Shown here: positions 34,497-44,062 of the stretch, piece after piece | Layout of the letters: every line of letters starts with the position of its first letter | How positions within the stretch are numbered: the first letter of the stretch is position 1 | Assembly (NCBI GenBank): GCA_947623455.1 | Contig: OX392530.1 | Coordinates: 31,651,405-31,715,404 of the forward strand | Source of the DNA: Mimachlamys varia | Lineage: Eukaryota; Mollusca; Bivalvia; Pectinida; Pectinidae | Reading direction: 5' to 3' | DNA length: 64,000 nt | Made by a program: the position numbers and the translations under genes | Notes under the pieces: model-generated | What the model was told of the DNA's origin: nothing | The model's database searches: none | What the model saw: the letters and a program-made list of their open reading frames with translations, nothing else

Positions 34497-35318
34497 GTAA
34501 TCACGAAATATCCACGAAAAGTTTAAATAATGGAAGTACACTTAGTACTTATCTAGTAATACAATGTAGCTACAGGTGAAGGTAAAGATAGCATGATACA
34601 ACAATGACAATGTGCGAAGTAATTCCGAATTTTATTGCAATCTCTCTCCACTCCTTCATCATTGAAGACAAATGCACGATAATATATGTTTTTCATCTAC
34701 TTGTGTATTTAAAATAAATATTGATATGTTTTATCAGGTCACTGTACATATTTCAAACTGTAATGATGAATACTAAGTGCAAATGTGTACACATTGTTCT
34801 GTTGGCTGTACTACTGACACTTGTGATAAAACATAAGGGCATTGTAATAGTAGCAAGCATTACACGGAACGTCTAACATACCTTAAAATAAGTTGGAATG
34901 ATTGAATTCTCACATCGACGCAGATTGGTATTTACTTAGAAAATCAATATCAATGAAACCGGTTCAGCCAGTTTATATAATTATGTAATTATACATGACA
35001 ATCGATAGCAGTATGTATTTCATTATATTTATAGATGATATGAAAACAAAATAATAACAAATGCTACTTTTTTCAAATAAAAAAACAGGTTTATCAAAGT
35101 TTTACTTTTCAACGATTAATTGATCAATGAGAGAAAGTCTGTCCTTAAGGATAGATTTTTTCATTTTATTCCTCATAGTGAAATACACAACACGCTTGAT
35201 TGCTTGATCAATTCAGTGAAAAATGTATTTGTTATAATAAATCAATATAACGTCTCTTTTATAATATATTGAACATTAGTGATGATTGGTTTGTTGATCA
35301 TGATGTGTTTCTTTTAAG

Positions 35319-35414
35319 AATGTCATAATGGATTTTATGGCAGTTTCTGTAACCAGGAATGTCCCGTTCACTGCAAAAACAGCGTTTGTAACATGGACAG
35401 CGGTCAGTGTACCG
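35319..35414 (+). CDS. Region B: EGF-like exon 4
   Basis: Acceptor 'tgtttcttttaag', donor 'accg|gtaagc', phase 1-1, 32 codons: ECHNGFYGSFCNQEC, then CNMDSGQCTG. All six cysteines, intact. Same length and phase as the tandem EGF exons of region A. Confidence 0.87.
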
Positions 35415-35947
35415 GTAAGCCATCTGTAGCTTCCATTCTGTAATTGTCAATATAATCAAACATAATTGAATTGTTTCTTAAAAAGCAAAGTACACCCATG
35501 ATCGTGGGGTTTGCAAAGATACATATATATAATATTATGCTGAGTCTCGAGCAGGGAGTAGTAACTAGTCTACCATTATTAGAGACTCTGATTTGTATTG
35601 ACCTTGGGACAGAACCAATCCATAGCCTTCCTCACAGAGGAGAACACTCATATAAAGGCCAAAAGTAAGGTTGTGCCAAGGGAGACATAGGAAAAAGAAA
35701 GCTGTTTAGAGTGAACGGAAAAGATAAGATCCCAAATATAGTCGCCTCTTACGATGTTGCAATTTGGGCAGCCGGTACAAGTCTTATGCACTACATGCAG
35801 GGTAGTTTAATTAAAGGCACAAACTCATTATATGTACGTGGTGCTTATGGTTTGGTATTGATGAAAGAGGGTTATATGTATATGTTTAACACATCTGTTA
35901 TTAGATTTAGATAAATAGCATGTGTAGATACTTCCTTTTTCGTTCAG
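35415..35947 (+). other. Intron without recognised exon
   Basis: Open frames at 35471-35668 and 35711-35914 lack splice borders and family motifs. I regard them as chance. Confidence 0.4.
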
Positions 35948-36063
35948 TGTTACTTTTATCAATATGGTATTGCGTTGAAGGATATCATGGCAGAACCTGC
36001 GCTCAACCTTGTCCTATCAACTGCAACGACAACTTGTGCAACGAAGACAACGGATTTGTACAG
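35948..36063 (+). pseudogene. Region B: EGF-like exon 5, shifted acceptor and 1-nt frameshift
   Basis: CVEGYHGRTCAQPC...CNDNLCNEDNG is a clear EGF repeat from 35971. The expected acceptor AG two bases before the first Cys codon is GT. The nearest good acceptor is 'tttttcgttcag' at 35947, which adds 23 nt (VLLLSIWY) in frame. At the 3' end 'ggatttgtacag' is one base short of the usual G-x-C-T-G ending, so the last Cys is out of frame. The donor 'acag|gtaagg' is intact. Confidence 0.6.
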
Positions 36064-36228
36064 GTAAGGTATGCTCATATCGACGGAATATTGTTATAGT
36101 TTGCAGTTGATGAATCTCTTTAATGTGTACTACTCACAATCTCAAGGACCTGAGAATTTGTTACAGCTAGTTTTAGACCTATAATAGGGTGTTTAGCGTA
36201 ATTTTACACATTTGGAGGATTAAGATCA

Positions 36229-36302
36229 ATTTTCGATAAAAATGCTCCCTCAGTAGTCATAATAGCTTTTATGACTACTGAGGGAGCATTTTTATCGAAA
36301 AT
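36229..36302. repeat. Near-perfect hairpin, 34-bp arms, 6-bp loop
   Basis: 'ttcgataaaaatgctccctc' is mirrored exactly by 'gagggagcatttttatcgaa' around the loop 'tagctt' (36263-36268). Flanks ('gtgtttagcgtaattttacac') resemble those of a related, weaker hairpin at 42105-42200 ('gtgcttagagtaattttac'), which suggests a small MITE family (F3). Confidence 0.85.
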
Positions 36303-36393
36303 ATATCAGGTCCCTGTGCTCATAATTACATTGTTTTTGAAATTGTCAACATCATGTTTTACTGTCATATACAGAAATAGTACACTTCGTATT

Positions 36394-36470
36394 GCCTCGT
36401 GATGGAATAGTGCCTTCGCCTTCGACTCAGGCACTATTTCATTCCTCGACAATACTATGAGGCAATAGTG
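36394..36470. repeat. Imperfect palindrome
   Basis: 'attgcctcgtgatggaatag' is answered by 'tactatgaggcaatagtg', with an inner pair 'atagtgcc' and 'ggcactat'. A short foldback next to the hairpin at 36229, in the same intron. Confidence 0.6.
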
Positions 36471-36664
36471 CCCTCTCAACAGGGCCAAAATAGATAAGTA
36501 GAACCTTCGGTTGTGTAAGAATATATACTGTATTTATTACACGTGTGTAATATATGACATGGCCGTATGTTACCCACATGTACATGTAATAATTAGTCAA
36601 CACTTACATGTAATTATTGATATACCGAAACCATTTCTTTACTCTCTCTGTTCATAGGGTTCAG

Positions 36665-36925
36665 TAGCTTGCATCATTCCAGGACTGGACTTCCCAACGA
36701 ACCCGCCGCTTTATACCACCACAACACCACCCGTCTCCCCCACAGGAGCTATAAACATGACGGGGTCCTCCCCGACCGTACAAACGAGTCCAATCGTCAC
36801 CTCGTATTCCAGCCAACCCCAGCGGAGCGGTGGCTTTGGACTTCAAGCTTTCTTTAACCAGCAACTACCTGATACTATAAAAAATGTAACAGCAAAGCTT
36901 GGAAAAGAGGCTTTTGACAAACTTT
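36665..36925 (+). CDS. Region B: Thr/Pro/Ser linker and start of Cys-rich module
   Basis: Acceptor 'catagggttcag' (phase 1) and donor 'aacttt|gtgagtaag' (phase 1), 87 codons. After VACIIPGLDFP comes a mucin-like linker (YTTTTPPVSPTG, INMTGSSPT, YSSQPQRSGG) with one N-glycosylation site (NMT), then FFNQQLPDTIKNVTAKLG (second site, NVT) leading into the Cys-rich modules. The TAG four bases earlier than the chosen AG is a competing acceptor but gives the wrong phase. Typical stalk of a surface receptor. Confidence 0.75.
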
Positions 36926-37149
36926 GTGAGTAAGTAATGTCAAATAGAGTCTTCTTCTTTCATTCATAATGTTAACATGTACACTTCCAATTGTAGATAT
37001 ATGTATAATCACTGTTGAAGCAGGTATTTGCTTTTTCTTTAGGGGGGGGGGGTAATTTTATCATTTTTTTAATGAATGAATACTCTTTAGAACTGGAACT
37101 CTCCTTCTCAAAAACAAAAACATAAACACATTATTTTTTTCACGTATAT

Positions 37150-37920
37150 AATCAGAACTCGCGTGTCCATTATCACACTCTGGAACTTCTCAAAACCTCG
37201 ACCAAACATTTCACCATTTCCCACATACGTTCTTACGTACACTGTTACTCATATCCACACTCCCACTCCAAACACCGAAACTTTCCACACACACGCATTC
37301 TCATCATTTCTCACATACATACACGTAACCATGTACGGTGCTACACTGAAACTTCACTCACACACGCATTCTCATCATTTCTCACATACATACACGTTCT
37401 TACGTACAGCGTTACTCATATCCCCTCTCATACTCCAACACTGAAACTTCCCTCACATACGCATTCTCATCATTTCTCACATATATACACGTACACATGT
37501 ACAATGTTACACTGAAACCTCCCTCACACACGCATCTCATCATTTCTCACATACATACACATACACATGTACAATGTTACACTGAAACCTCCCTCACACA
37601 CGAATCTCATCATTTCTCACATACATACACATACACATGTACAATGTTACACTGAAACCTCCCTCACACACGCATCTCATCATTTCTCAAATACATACAC
37701 GTTCTCACATACAGCGTTACTCATTATTTCTCTCATACTCTAAACACTGAAACTTCCCTCAAACGCGCATTCTCAATATCTCTCTAATAGATGTACATAC
37801 ACGTTATTTCCTTCACACACGCATTCTCATGATTTCTCATATACATACACGTTCGCACGTACAGCGTTACTTATATTCACTCTCAAACTACCAAACACTG
37901 AAACTTTCCTCGCTTTCTCA
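37150..37920. repeat. Minisatellite, ~75-80-bp unit
   Basis: Repeated 'ctcatcatttctcacatac', 'tacacatgtacaatgttac' and 'actgaaacctccctcacac', about eight copies of varying length, C+A-rich on the plus strand. It lies in the intron between 36925 and 37980. The ORFs here are artefacts of the repeat. Confidence 0.85.
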
Positions 37921-37979
37921 CCAGCTTTCACATATTCAGTCTTATTTTCTCGCTTTATTTGTTTTCGAACTTGATAGAG

Positions 37980-38114
37980 GCCTACCAGCCTTGCAGCAAT
38001 GCGTAACCTCCGGGTATAAGCAGTCCACGAAACCTATTGATGTGGCCTTGAGGAAGTTTTTCAATTTTGACAATCTGGAGGCAGTATTAACATCTGTATG
38101 TAATCTCAAATCAG
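37980..38114 (+). CDS. Region B: Cys-rich module exon a
   Basis: Acceptor 'acttgatagag', donor 'atcag|gtaaga', phase 1-1, 45 codons. Joined to the 36665 exon it reads AFDKLCLPALQQCVTSGY, then FFNFDNLEAVLTSVCNL. The C-x6-C start is shared with later modules. I do not recognise a named family. Confidence 0.72.
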
Positions 38115-38903
38115 GTAAGACATATTTTATACATTCTTTAATAGCACATATAAACAATTGTTTGTAAGTTTTATGAGATCATTAAAAAAATATTGGCATT
38201 CATTTTTGCAAAAAAAAAAAACCCAGCAACAAATCTTTTTCGTTCAGAAAATGTATCTATACCAGATATACATGTCACGTGATATATGGTCAAAACATCG
38301 GGAAATACAGGACAGGTGTTTGGTTCCAACAGCATGCCTGTCACCAGATTACTAATCAGAAGATTTCTTTTTTCGTGAAGGTGTGACATTCAAGACATTT
38401 TAGTCCAAATTTACCTATGCTTTTATATCGACAAAGCTAGCGTGTTTCTAAATTACGTTAACACCGGAAGTGAACGACGTGCCCGTCAGATCACGTGATT
38501 TTTGTTCCGGAAACTTGTATCGCAGATAAGACTAACATAATTTTTGTTCAGATCTCAGACTTTCAGGGGTTTAGAAATATTCAGATGATTCCAGCAAACT
38601 GAAGAGAAGGAGTATTTTTCTTGGATGAGTGACGTGATCTACATTCAAGGTCACATGGTTTTATATATTATAATTTTCAAACAACTCCATATAACATTCA
38701 TTTAAAACACATGCAATTTCAGATTATTTTTCATTTCTTTGGGTATCGGTTTAAGCTATGTCATACTAAACTACTACTACGCAGGCTACTCATCGCTTTA
38801 TTCGAAACGAATAAAGTACACAGCTATGTCATTAACGTATATATGAATTAAGTGAATAAATATGACACGAATATCAAATGAAAATGTGTCAATTCATTTT
38901 CAG

Positions 38904-39045
38904 AAATATTCGGCAACGTAGACTGTGTGACAGATGCGGCACTGCCAATGGGTGCCTGTGTGGGGATGGCACTAACCGGACCATTCCTATCGCAGGCAGC
39001 CCCGGATATGATGTCCGGAGACTTGGACCTGTCGATGTATTGTCC
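38904..39045 (+). CDS. Region B: Cys-rich module exon b
   Basis: Acceptor 'aattcattttcag', donor 'ttgtcc|gtgagt', phase 1 to phase 2. EIFGNVDCVTDAALPMGACV, then DLDLSMYCP. It ends at the YC that marks the module boundary; the intron interrupts the codon right after YC. Confidence 0.75.
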
Positions 39046-39304
39046 GTGAGTACAAATTATAATTTCCGGGGGACGTTATACAAGTATCAGACTGAATACG
39101 TATAGGTTATGACATCAAAGCTGACCATCTATTATACTTTTTATAAAAACTACAGAAAACAAAATACTGTCCTTTCTAGCCCACACTTCTTAAACAAGGA
39201 AAATGCTTGCGATTTATATAATTAGTTCTAGTTTCAGTGAGCTTAATCTATACTATAAAGACGGTTTCATGAAATTTAACAATGAGTTTTTTGTTTCCCT
39301 TCAG

Positions 39305-39583
39305 ACTTGCTGGGGACATAACCCGCTGTTTAAGCATCCAGGCGAAAACCTGCAGCCCCCGACTGGGGACAACCATAAGGAACATTTTACCTGGCATCTT
39401 ATCCCCCGACTGTAACACGCTGGCTGCTGCGGGGACCGATAATCCCATCTTGAATACTCCGCTGATGTGTTCTCTGTCTTCTCTGCCCAAGACACTAGGC
39501 ATCATTGATGACTTCGGGTCTGGTACACCGACCGCAGCACAAATTAACTCGCTGATCGGTGATTTGATAGACATATATTGCGG
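39305..39583 (+). CDS. Region B: Cys-rich module exon c
   Basis: Acceptor 'tttcccttcag', donor 'tgcgg|gtaagt', phase 2-2, about 93 codons, open throughout. It starts LAGDITRCLSIQAKTC, has further Cys in SPDCNTLAA and PLMCSLSSLP, and ends LIGDLIDIYCG. This single exon is one whole module bounded by phase-2 introns directly after 'YC'. Confidence 0.8.
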
Positions 39584-40194
39584 GTAAGTAAGAATTATTA
39601 GAAGTAAAATATGATCGTTTTGTATTGGACTGGAAAACTGTTCCAAAGTCACATCGGACTTTGTTCTCCAATCAGGAACCGTTGAAAATTTCAATACTCG
39701 TTTACGGAAAGTGCCGAAGGTTCCGAATTACTAGTATGGCAGTTATAAATAATAGTAATAATATATATATTTTATCATCGTGTCACAAATGTATGCATAA
39801 TATATATACATAATAGTATAAACGATGATAATGAATGATTGGAAAAACATCCAGTGTTGACTTGCGAGCCACAGAACATAATAAGAGTTATTTATCATTA
39901 TATTAAGAACGTCATTTTCTCTTGCATAAAGATATTACCCTCGCTATAAAACATTGCAAAGATGTCTCATTTATTAAAAAGATGAAAATTATCCTTCAAA
40001 CGCATATTTAACAAGATTGACGATAAGTCATTAGCCTTTATAAAAAAGAGATGCCTAGTTACAAAAATTAGTGTGTTAATAGTGACGTCAGACGCTATGA
40101 GCGAAGTTTCTATTCGTTAAGAGTGACGTCCGACTTAAGAGAGCGATTTGTTAGATTTTTACCAGTAAATATCGAAAATGTTCATTCTATAAAA

Positions 40195-40505
40195 GTAATA
40201 TTTTTCACTCGTGAGAAATATGATATATCACGGTGAAAAATATCACTTTTTCTGATTTGACCAATCAGAACGCTGCTTACAAACGACGTTTGGGAAAATC
40301 AGAAGCTGCCACTGTAGATTTTCATACAAAAATGTAATAAACAGAATATCTAACAATATCTTCAGTAATACCAAACATATTTCACTCGTTAGGCTGATAT
40401 TTTGATGTTTTTCACTCGTACTGAGCATTCGTGAAAAATATCAAAATATTAGCCCCACTCGTGAAATATATTTGGTATTACTGAAGACACTGTTAGATAT
40501 CCTCT
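40195..40505. mobile_element. MITE-like foldback, family F2 copy 1
   Basis: 'tcttcagtaataccaaa' and 'tttggtattactgaagac' flank an inverted pair containing 'tttcactcgt' and 'actcgtgaaatat'. The 5' part has 'tcactttttctgatttgacc'. A copy in reverse orientation lies at 52305-52545. It sits in an intron only 60 bp before the exon at 40566. Confidence 0.7.
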
Positions 40506-40565
40506 ATTTATTTGTTACAAGTGACGTCAGACCGTATATGAGAGTCTGTAATCTGTAATTATCAG

Positions 40566-40717
40566 AGAGCTGTCGAGCATTCTGACTTGCCTCCACGACG
40601 AGCTGCCATCCTCCACGAACTCCATGGACAGATTCATCCAGACGATCGTCGACGTAAACCAGTTTTCCTACGCCGATACGCTGTCTCAATACATCTGTCA
40701 ACCAACTGGAGTACAGG
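40566..40717 (+). CDS. Region B: Cys-rich module exon d
   Basis: Acceptor 'ctgtaattatcag', phase 2 start, joining to give YC-GELSSILTCLHDELP, then ADTLSQYICQPTGVQ. Donor candidates are 'cagg|gtacgc' (phase 1) and 'ctgga|gtacag' (phase 0). The next exon needs phase 2, so the junction is out of phase. A lesion or a missed alternative is likely. Confidence 0.65.
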
Positions 40718-40960
40718 GTACGCCTGGCCATTCATCTTCGATGTTTAAAGTATAGCAACAGGTTAACTATGTAACCCCGACACTGGGTCACCTCTTATCA
40801 GTATAATATGACCGGTAGGGGTGTTCTGCTGGGGGCCTTCGACAGTATACTTCAGTGTGACAGCACTTTAAATCGACAAAAGATCGCAAGTTGAGGCTTA
40901 CACGAACATACCGCACACACCCAAATACACACGCTCTCAACACACACATCGCATACACAG

Positions 40961-41020
40961 AGAGGCCGTCCTTAAGTGACCCTGGCTGTTAATAGGACAT
41001 ACAAACAATCAAACCTAAAG
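40961..41020 (+). repeat. SINE 3' remnant
   Basis: 'gtccttaagtgaccctggc', then 'tgttaataggaca' and an A-rich end, matching the 3' end of the SINE at 19919-20136. Confidence 0.6.
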
Positions 41021-42094
41021 TTCCATCATAATTAACTATTCAAACTTTTTAATCTGTTGAGTTCAAATGTGTCTTTAATGGTTTATGAGTTTCAGGATAT
41101 TTCAATTACTGTCACTATACAATGTATGTTTCCGATTGTTATCATAAAAAGTATTCTATACGTGTTGTGACGTAGTTAACATATCTAAATATGATAATTA
41201 AAGTATTGAAAAAAAATCTACGTTGTTGAACCCTTACATGATACCTTAAAACACATCAGTTCGTTGTAGTACAATCGGGTAGTGTAAGAAAATAAGAAAA
41301 AAAGAAAGCAAATAGTTTCTTCCTTTTTTTCGAAAGGCGGTTGTCAAATAATTTTGATATTTATGGGAGATTAATATGTTTATTAGGTGCATGAATATAA
41401 ACTTATAACAAGATTGGAAAACTCCTTTAACAACGGGGCTATTTATCAATATACAAGAGCTCCATTGTCGTTGTACAAGTGTAGCATGCACAATGACCTG
41501 ATGATTTTTACAGCTAGTTTTGGACCTAAACTAAGGTATCAAATTACAGTTAAATCAATCGATTCTGAAAATAAATAACAGAAAATAAATAAAGAATTTT
41601 GACCTAACAAAACAAGCTCGTTTTTCTCTATGTACATGTATGTAACTTGTGTGTAAACTATTTTAACCACATCAAAAATTACCAAAAAAGGCCAAAAACT
41701 GTTTTAAATCCAAAATGTGACCTCCACAAAAAGTTTTTTTTTAAGTTCTTTCTAAAATTAAAGCTTACATACTTTGTTATACATGTAGAATCATCTGTGT
41801 TCCAGCATAGGTCGGATGTTTTGATTTTTCGCTATTTTCCCTCATGTGCTGTTGTTAGAATTCCACTTCCTGTAAAGTTATCTTTTCATGTGTAGACACC
41901 AGTTTTGGAAAGGCCAAAATGTTAATCTCTAACCAAATTGTTTTCTTTTACAAATGTGAAGCCAACAAAGTCAACTTTATCATGTTGATGCCAATTTTAC
42001 TGCTTATTTTATTTTTAGATTTTGAAAGGCATGCTACATGTATTATAGGGTTTATTCATTGTACAAAAATATCACCATGGCCACTGAATCTTGT

Positions 42095-42210
42095 ACACTG
42101 CCTCCTAAGGTGCTTAGAGTAATTTTACACCTTTGTGGGGTTTAGTTAAAGTTTCGATAAAATGATTTTAGAGGTGAATTTTTATCGAAAATTGAACTAA
42201 AACCGCACTT
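42095..42210. repeat. Small foldback, family F3 copy 2
   Basis: 'gtttagttaaagtttcgat' is answered by 'atcgaaaattgaactaaaac', with outer 'gtgcttagagtaattttac' related to the flank of the hairpin at 36229. Confidence 0.55.
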
Positions 42211-42310
42211 TACACTTACAAAACAAACCAGATACCAAACAAATTCTCAGTTCTCTGTGATAGCATGTACTGATGTATCCTAATATTTAAGTTTGTTATT
42301 TTGGTTTCAG

Positions 42311-42448
42311 CCATCAAGGACGCGTTGCCTGTCTGATGACTAAAGAGTCGGACATCGGTATCTGCCTTAGGTCAGGACAGGGGAATTTCAATTTCAATTT
42401 CTCCACCATTGGACTTGATGCAGCAAAGGACAGAATGGCCTATTGTGG
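42311..42448 (+). CDS. Region B: Cys-rich module exon e
   Basis: Acceptor 'gttattttggtttcag', donor 'ttgtgg|gtaagc'. Only the phase-2 start is open: HQGRVACLMTKESDIGIC, then LDAAKDRMAYCG. The other two phases stop within about 11 codons. It ends at YCG with a phase-2 intron, as exon c does. The required start phase does not match either donor of the preceding exon. Confidence 0.7.
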
Positions 42449-42539
42449 GTAAGCATTGGAGAGAAATATTGCATGAACATGTTAATTTCACAAACAAACG
42501 TAGAAAAGAATGAGGAATATTGACGCTGACACATCATAC

Positions 42540-43195
42540 ACATGTAACACGTGTTGTCATAACACGTGTTTTGTCTCAGTTAGGACTACCATTTATACAT
42601 GGCACGTATTGTGTCTCTGTTAGGACTACCATAAATACATGACACATGTTGTGTTTCCGTTAGGACTACCATACATACATGACAGGTGTTGTGTTTCCAT
42701 TAGGACTACCATACTTATATGACACGTGTTGTGTTTCTGTTAGGACTACCATACATGCATGACAGGTGTTGTGTTTCCATTAGGACTACCATACTTATAT
42801 GACACGTGTTGGGTTTCTGTTAGGACTACCATACATACATGACACGTGTTGTGTTTCTGTAGGACTATCATACATACATGACACGTGTTGGGTTTCTGTT
42901 AGGACTACCATACATACATGACACGTGTTGTGTTTCTGTAGGACTATCATACATACACGACACGTGTTGTGTTTCTCTTAATTAGGACTACCATACTTAT
43001 ATGACACGTGTTGGGTTTCTGTTAGGACTACCATACATACATGACACGTGTTGTGTTTCTATTAGGACTACCATACTTATATGACACGTGTTGGGTTTCT
43101 GTTAGGACTACCATACATACACGACCCGTGTTGTGTTTCTCTTAATTAGGACTACCATACATACATGACACGTGTTGTGTTTCTGTTAGGAACTT
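42540..43195. repeat. Minisatellite, ~40-bp unit, about 15 copies
   Basis: Unit 'gacacgtgttgtgtttctg' plus 'ttaggactaccatacatac', with single-base variants (gggtttc/gtgtttc) that alternate in a higher-order pattern. Lies in the intron between the exons at 42448 and 43342. Confidence 0.9.
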
Positions 43196-43341
43196 CTTAT
43201 ACAATTTGAGAACACCCTACATCGAGTAAGATAAACGTGATAACCAACCATTACTGATTAGGAAACCCCTATATTAGATAGCACCGGTCGACTGTGGAAT
43301 CATTCTTCATTGTAATAACGTGTCTTTATTTATATCCTCAG

Positions 43342-43600
43342 ACCGATCCAGAGCGTCGTGACCTGTTCTATCGACACCGTTCTGGCCACCTGTGACGCTA
43401 ACTTTGCAGCAAAATCACGTGATATCTACCTATCCCTGATATAGACAGACTGTAATGGCGCCCGGAACGGTACGCTGGAGGGCTTAATAGAAGCACAGCG
43501 GCAGGAAACCACCACCCCGATCAGCGCCGCCACGACTCTGGTCAAGCAGTCCATTCCGACTCTAGCCATTCTCATAATGATGCTCTTTCTTCTACTGTAG
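43342..43600 (+). pseudogene. Region B: last exon, hydrophobic GPI-like tail after an in-frame TAG
   Basis: Acceptor 'tatatcctcag', phase 2 start: GPIQSVVTCSIDTVLATC, then RDIYLSLI followed by TAG at 43442-43444. The same frame continues without interruption for 51 codons: TDCNGARNGTLEGL, a TTTP stretch, then the hydrophobic end PTLAILIMMLFLLL and a second stop at 43598-43600. The hydrophobic C terminus with no cytoplasmic tail is what a GPI-anchor signal looks like. The TAG would remove the anchor and yield a secreted form, if the gene works at all. Confidence 0.7.
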
Positions 43601-43614
43601 TTCCATGTGTTATA

Positions 43615-44062
43615 TCAACTGCTCACCGTGTAGTCCATGTCAGTTTCTCGCCGTGTAGTCCATGTCAGTTTCTCGCCGTGTAGTCCCGTGTAGTCCATGT
43701 CAATTTCTCACCTTGTACTCCATGTCAATTTCTCGAATGTAGTCCCGTCAACTTCACTTAGTGTAGTCCATGTCAATTTCTCACCGTGTACTCGATGTCA
43801 ATTTCTCGAATGTAGTCGCGTTAGCTTCTGTTAGTGTAGTTCGTTACAGTTTCTCACAGTGTAGTCAATGTCAACTTCTCACATGAAGTCCATGCTAACT
43901 TGTCCAGTGTACTCCACTACAATTTATCACAGTGTAGTCCCGTCAATTTCTCACTGTGTAGTCCATGTCAATTTCTCATTGTGTAGTCCATGTCAATTTC
44001 TCATTGTGTAGTTCATGTCAATTTCTCACTGTGTAGTTCATGTCAAGTTCTCAAAGTGTAGT
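43615..44062. repeat. Minisatellite, ~23-bp unit, interrupted by a LINE
   Basis: Unit 'gtgtagtccatgtcaatttc' plus 'tca(c/t)', around 18 imperfect copies. It starts right after the last exon of region B. The unit resumes at 47029 ('catgtcaatttctcactg') on the far side of the LINE, showing that the LINE inserted into the array. Confidence 0.85.

Noticed and set aside
35471..35914. Two plus-strand ORFs between EGF exons of region B
   Set aside because: No Cys pattern, no GT-AG borders, composition like intron.
36669..36857. Alternative frame through the Thr/Pro linker exon
   Set aside because: It follows from the earlier TAG acceptor and stops at 36855-36857; the phase-1 acceptor four bases downstream keeps the exon open and joins both neighbours.
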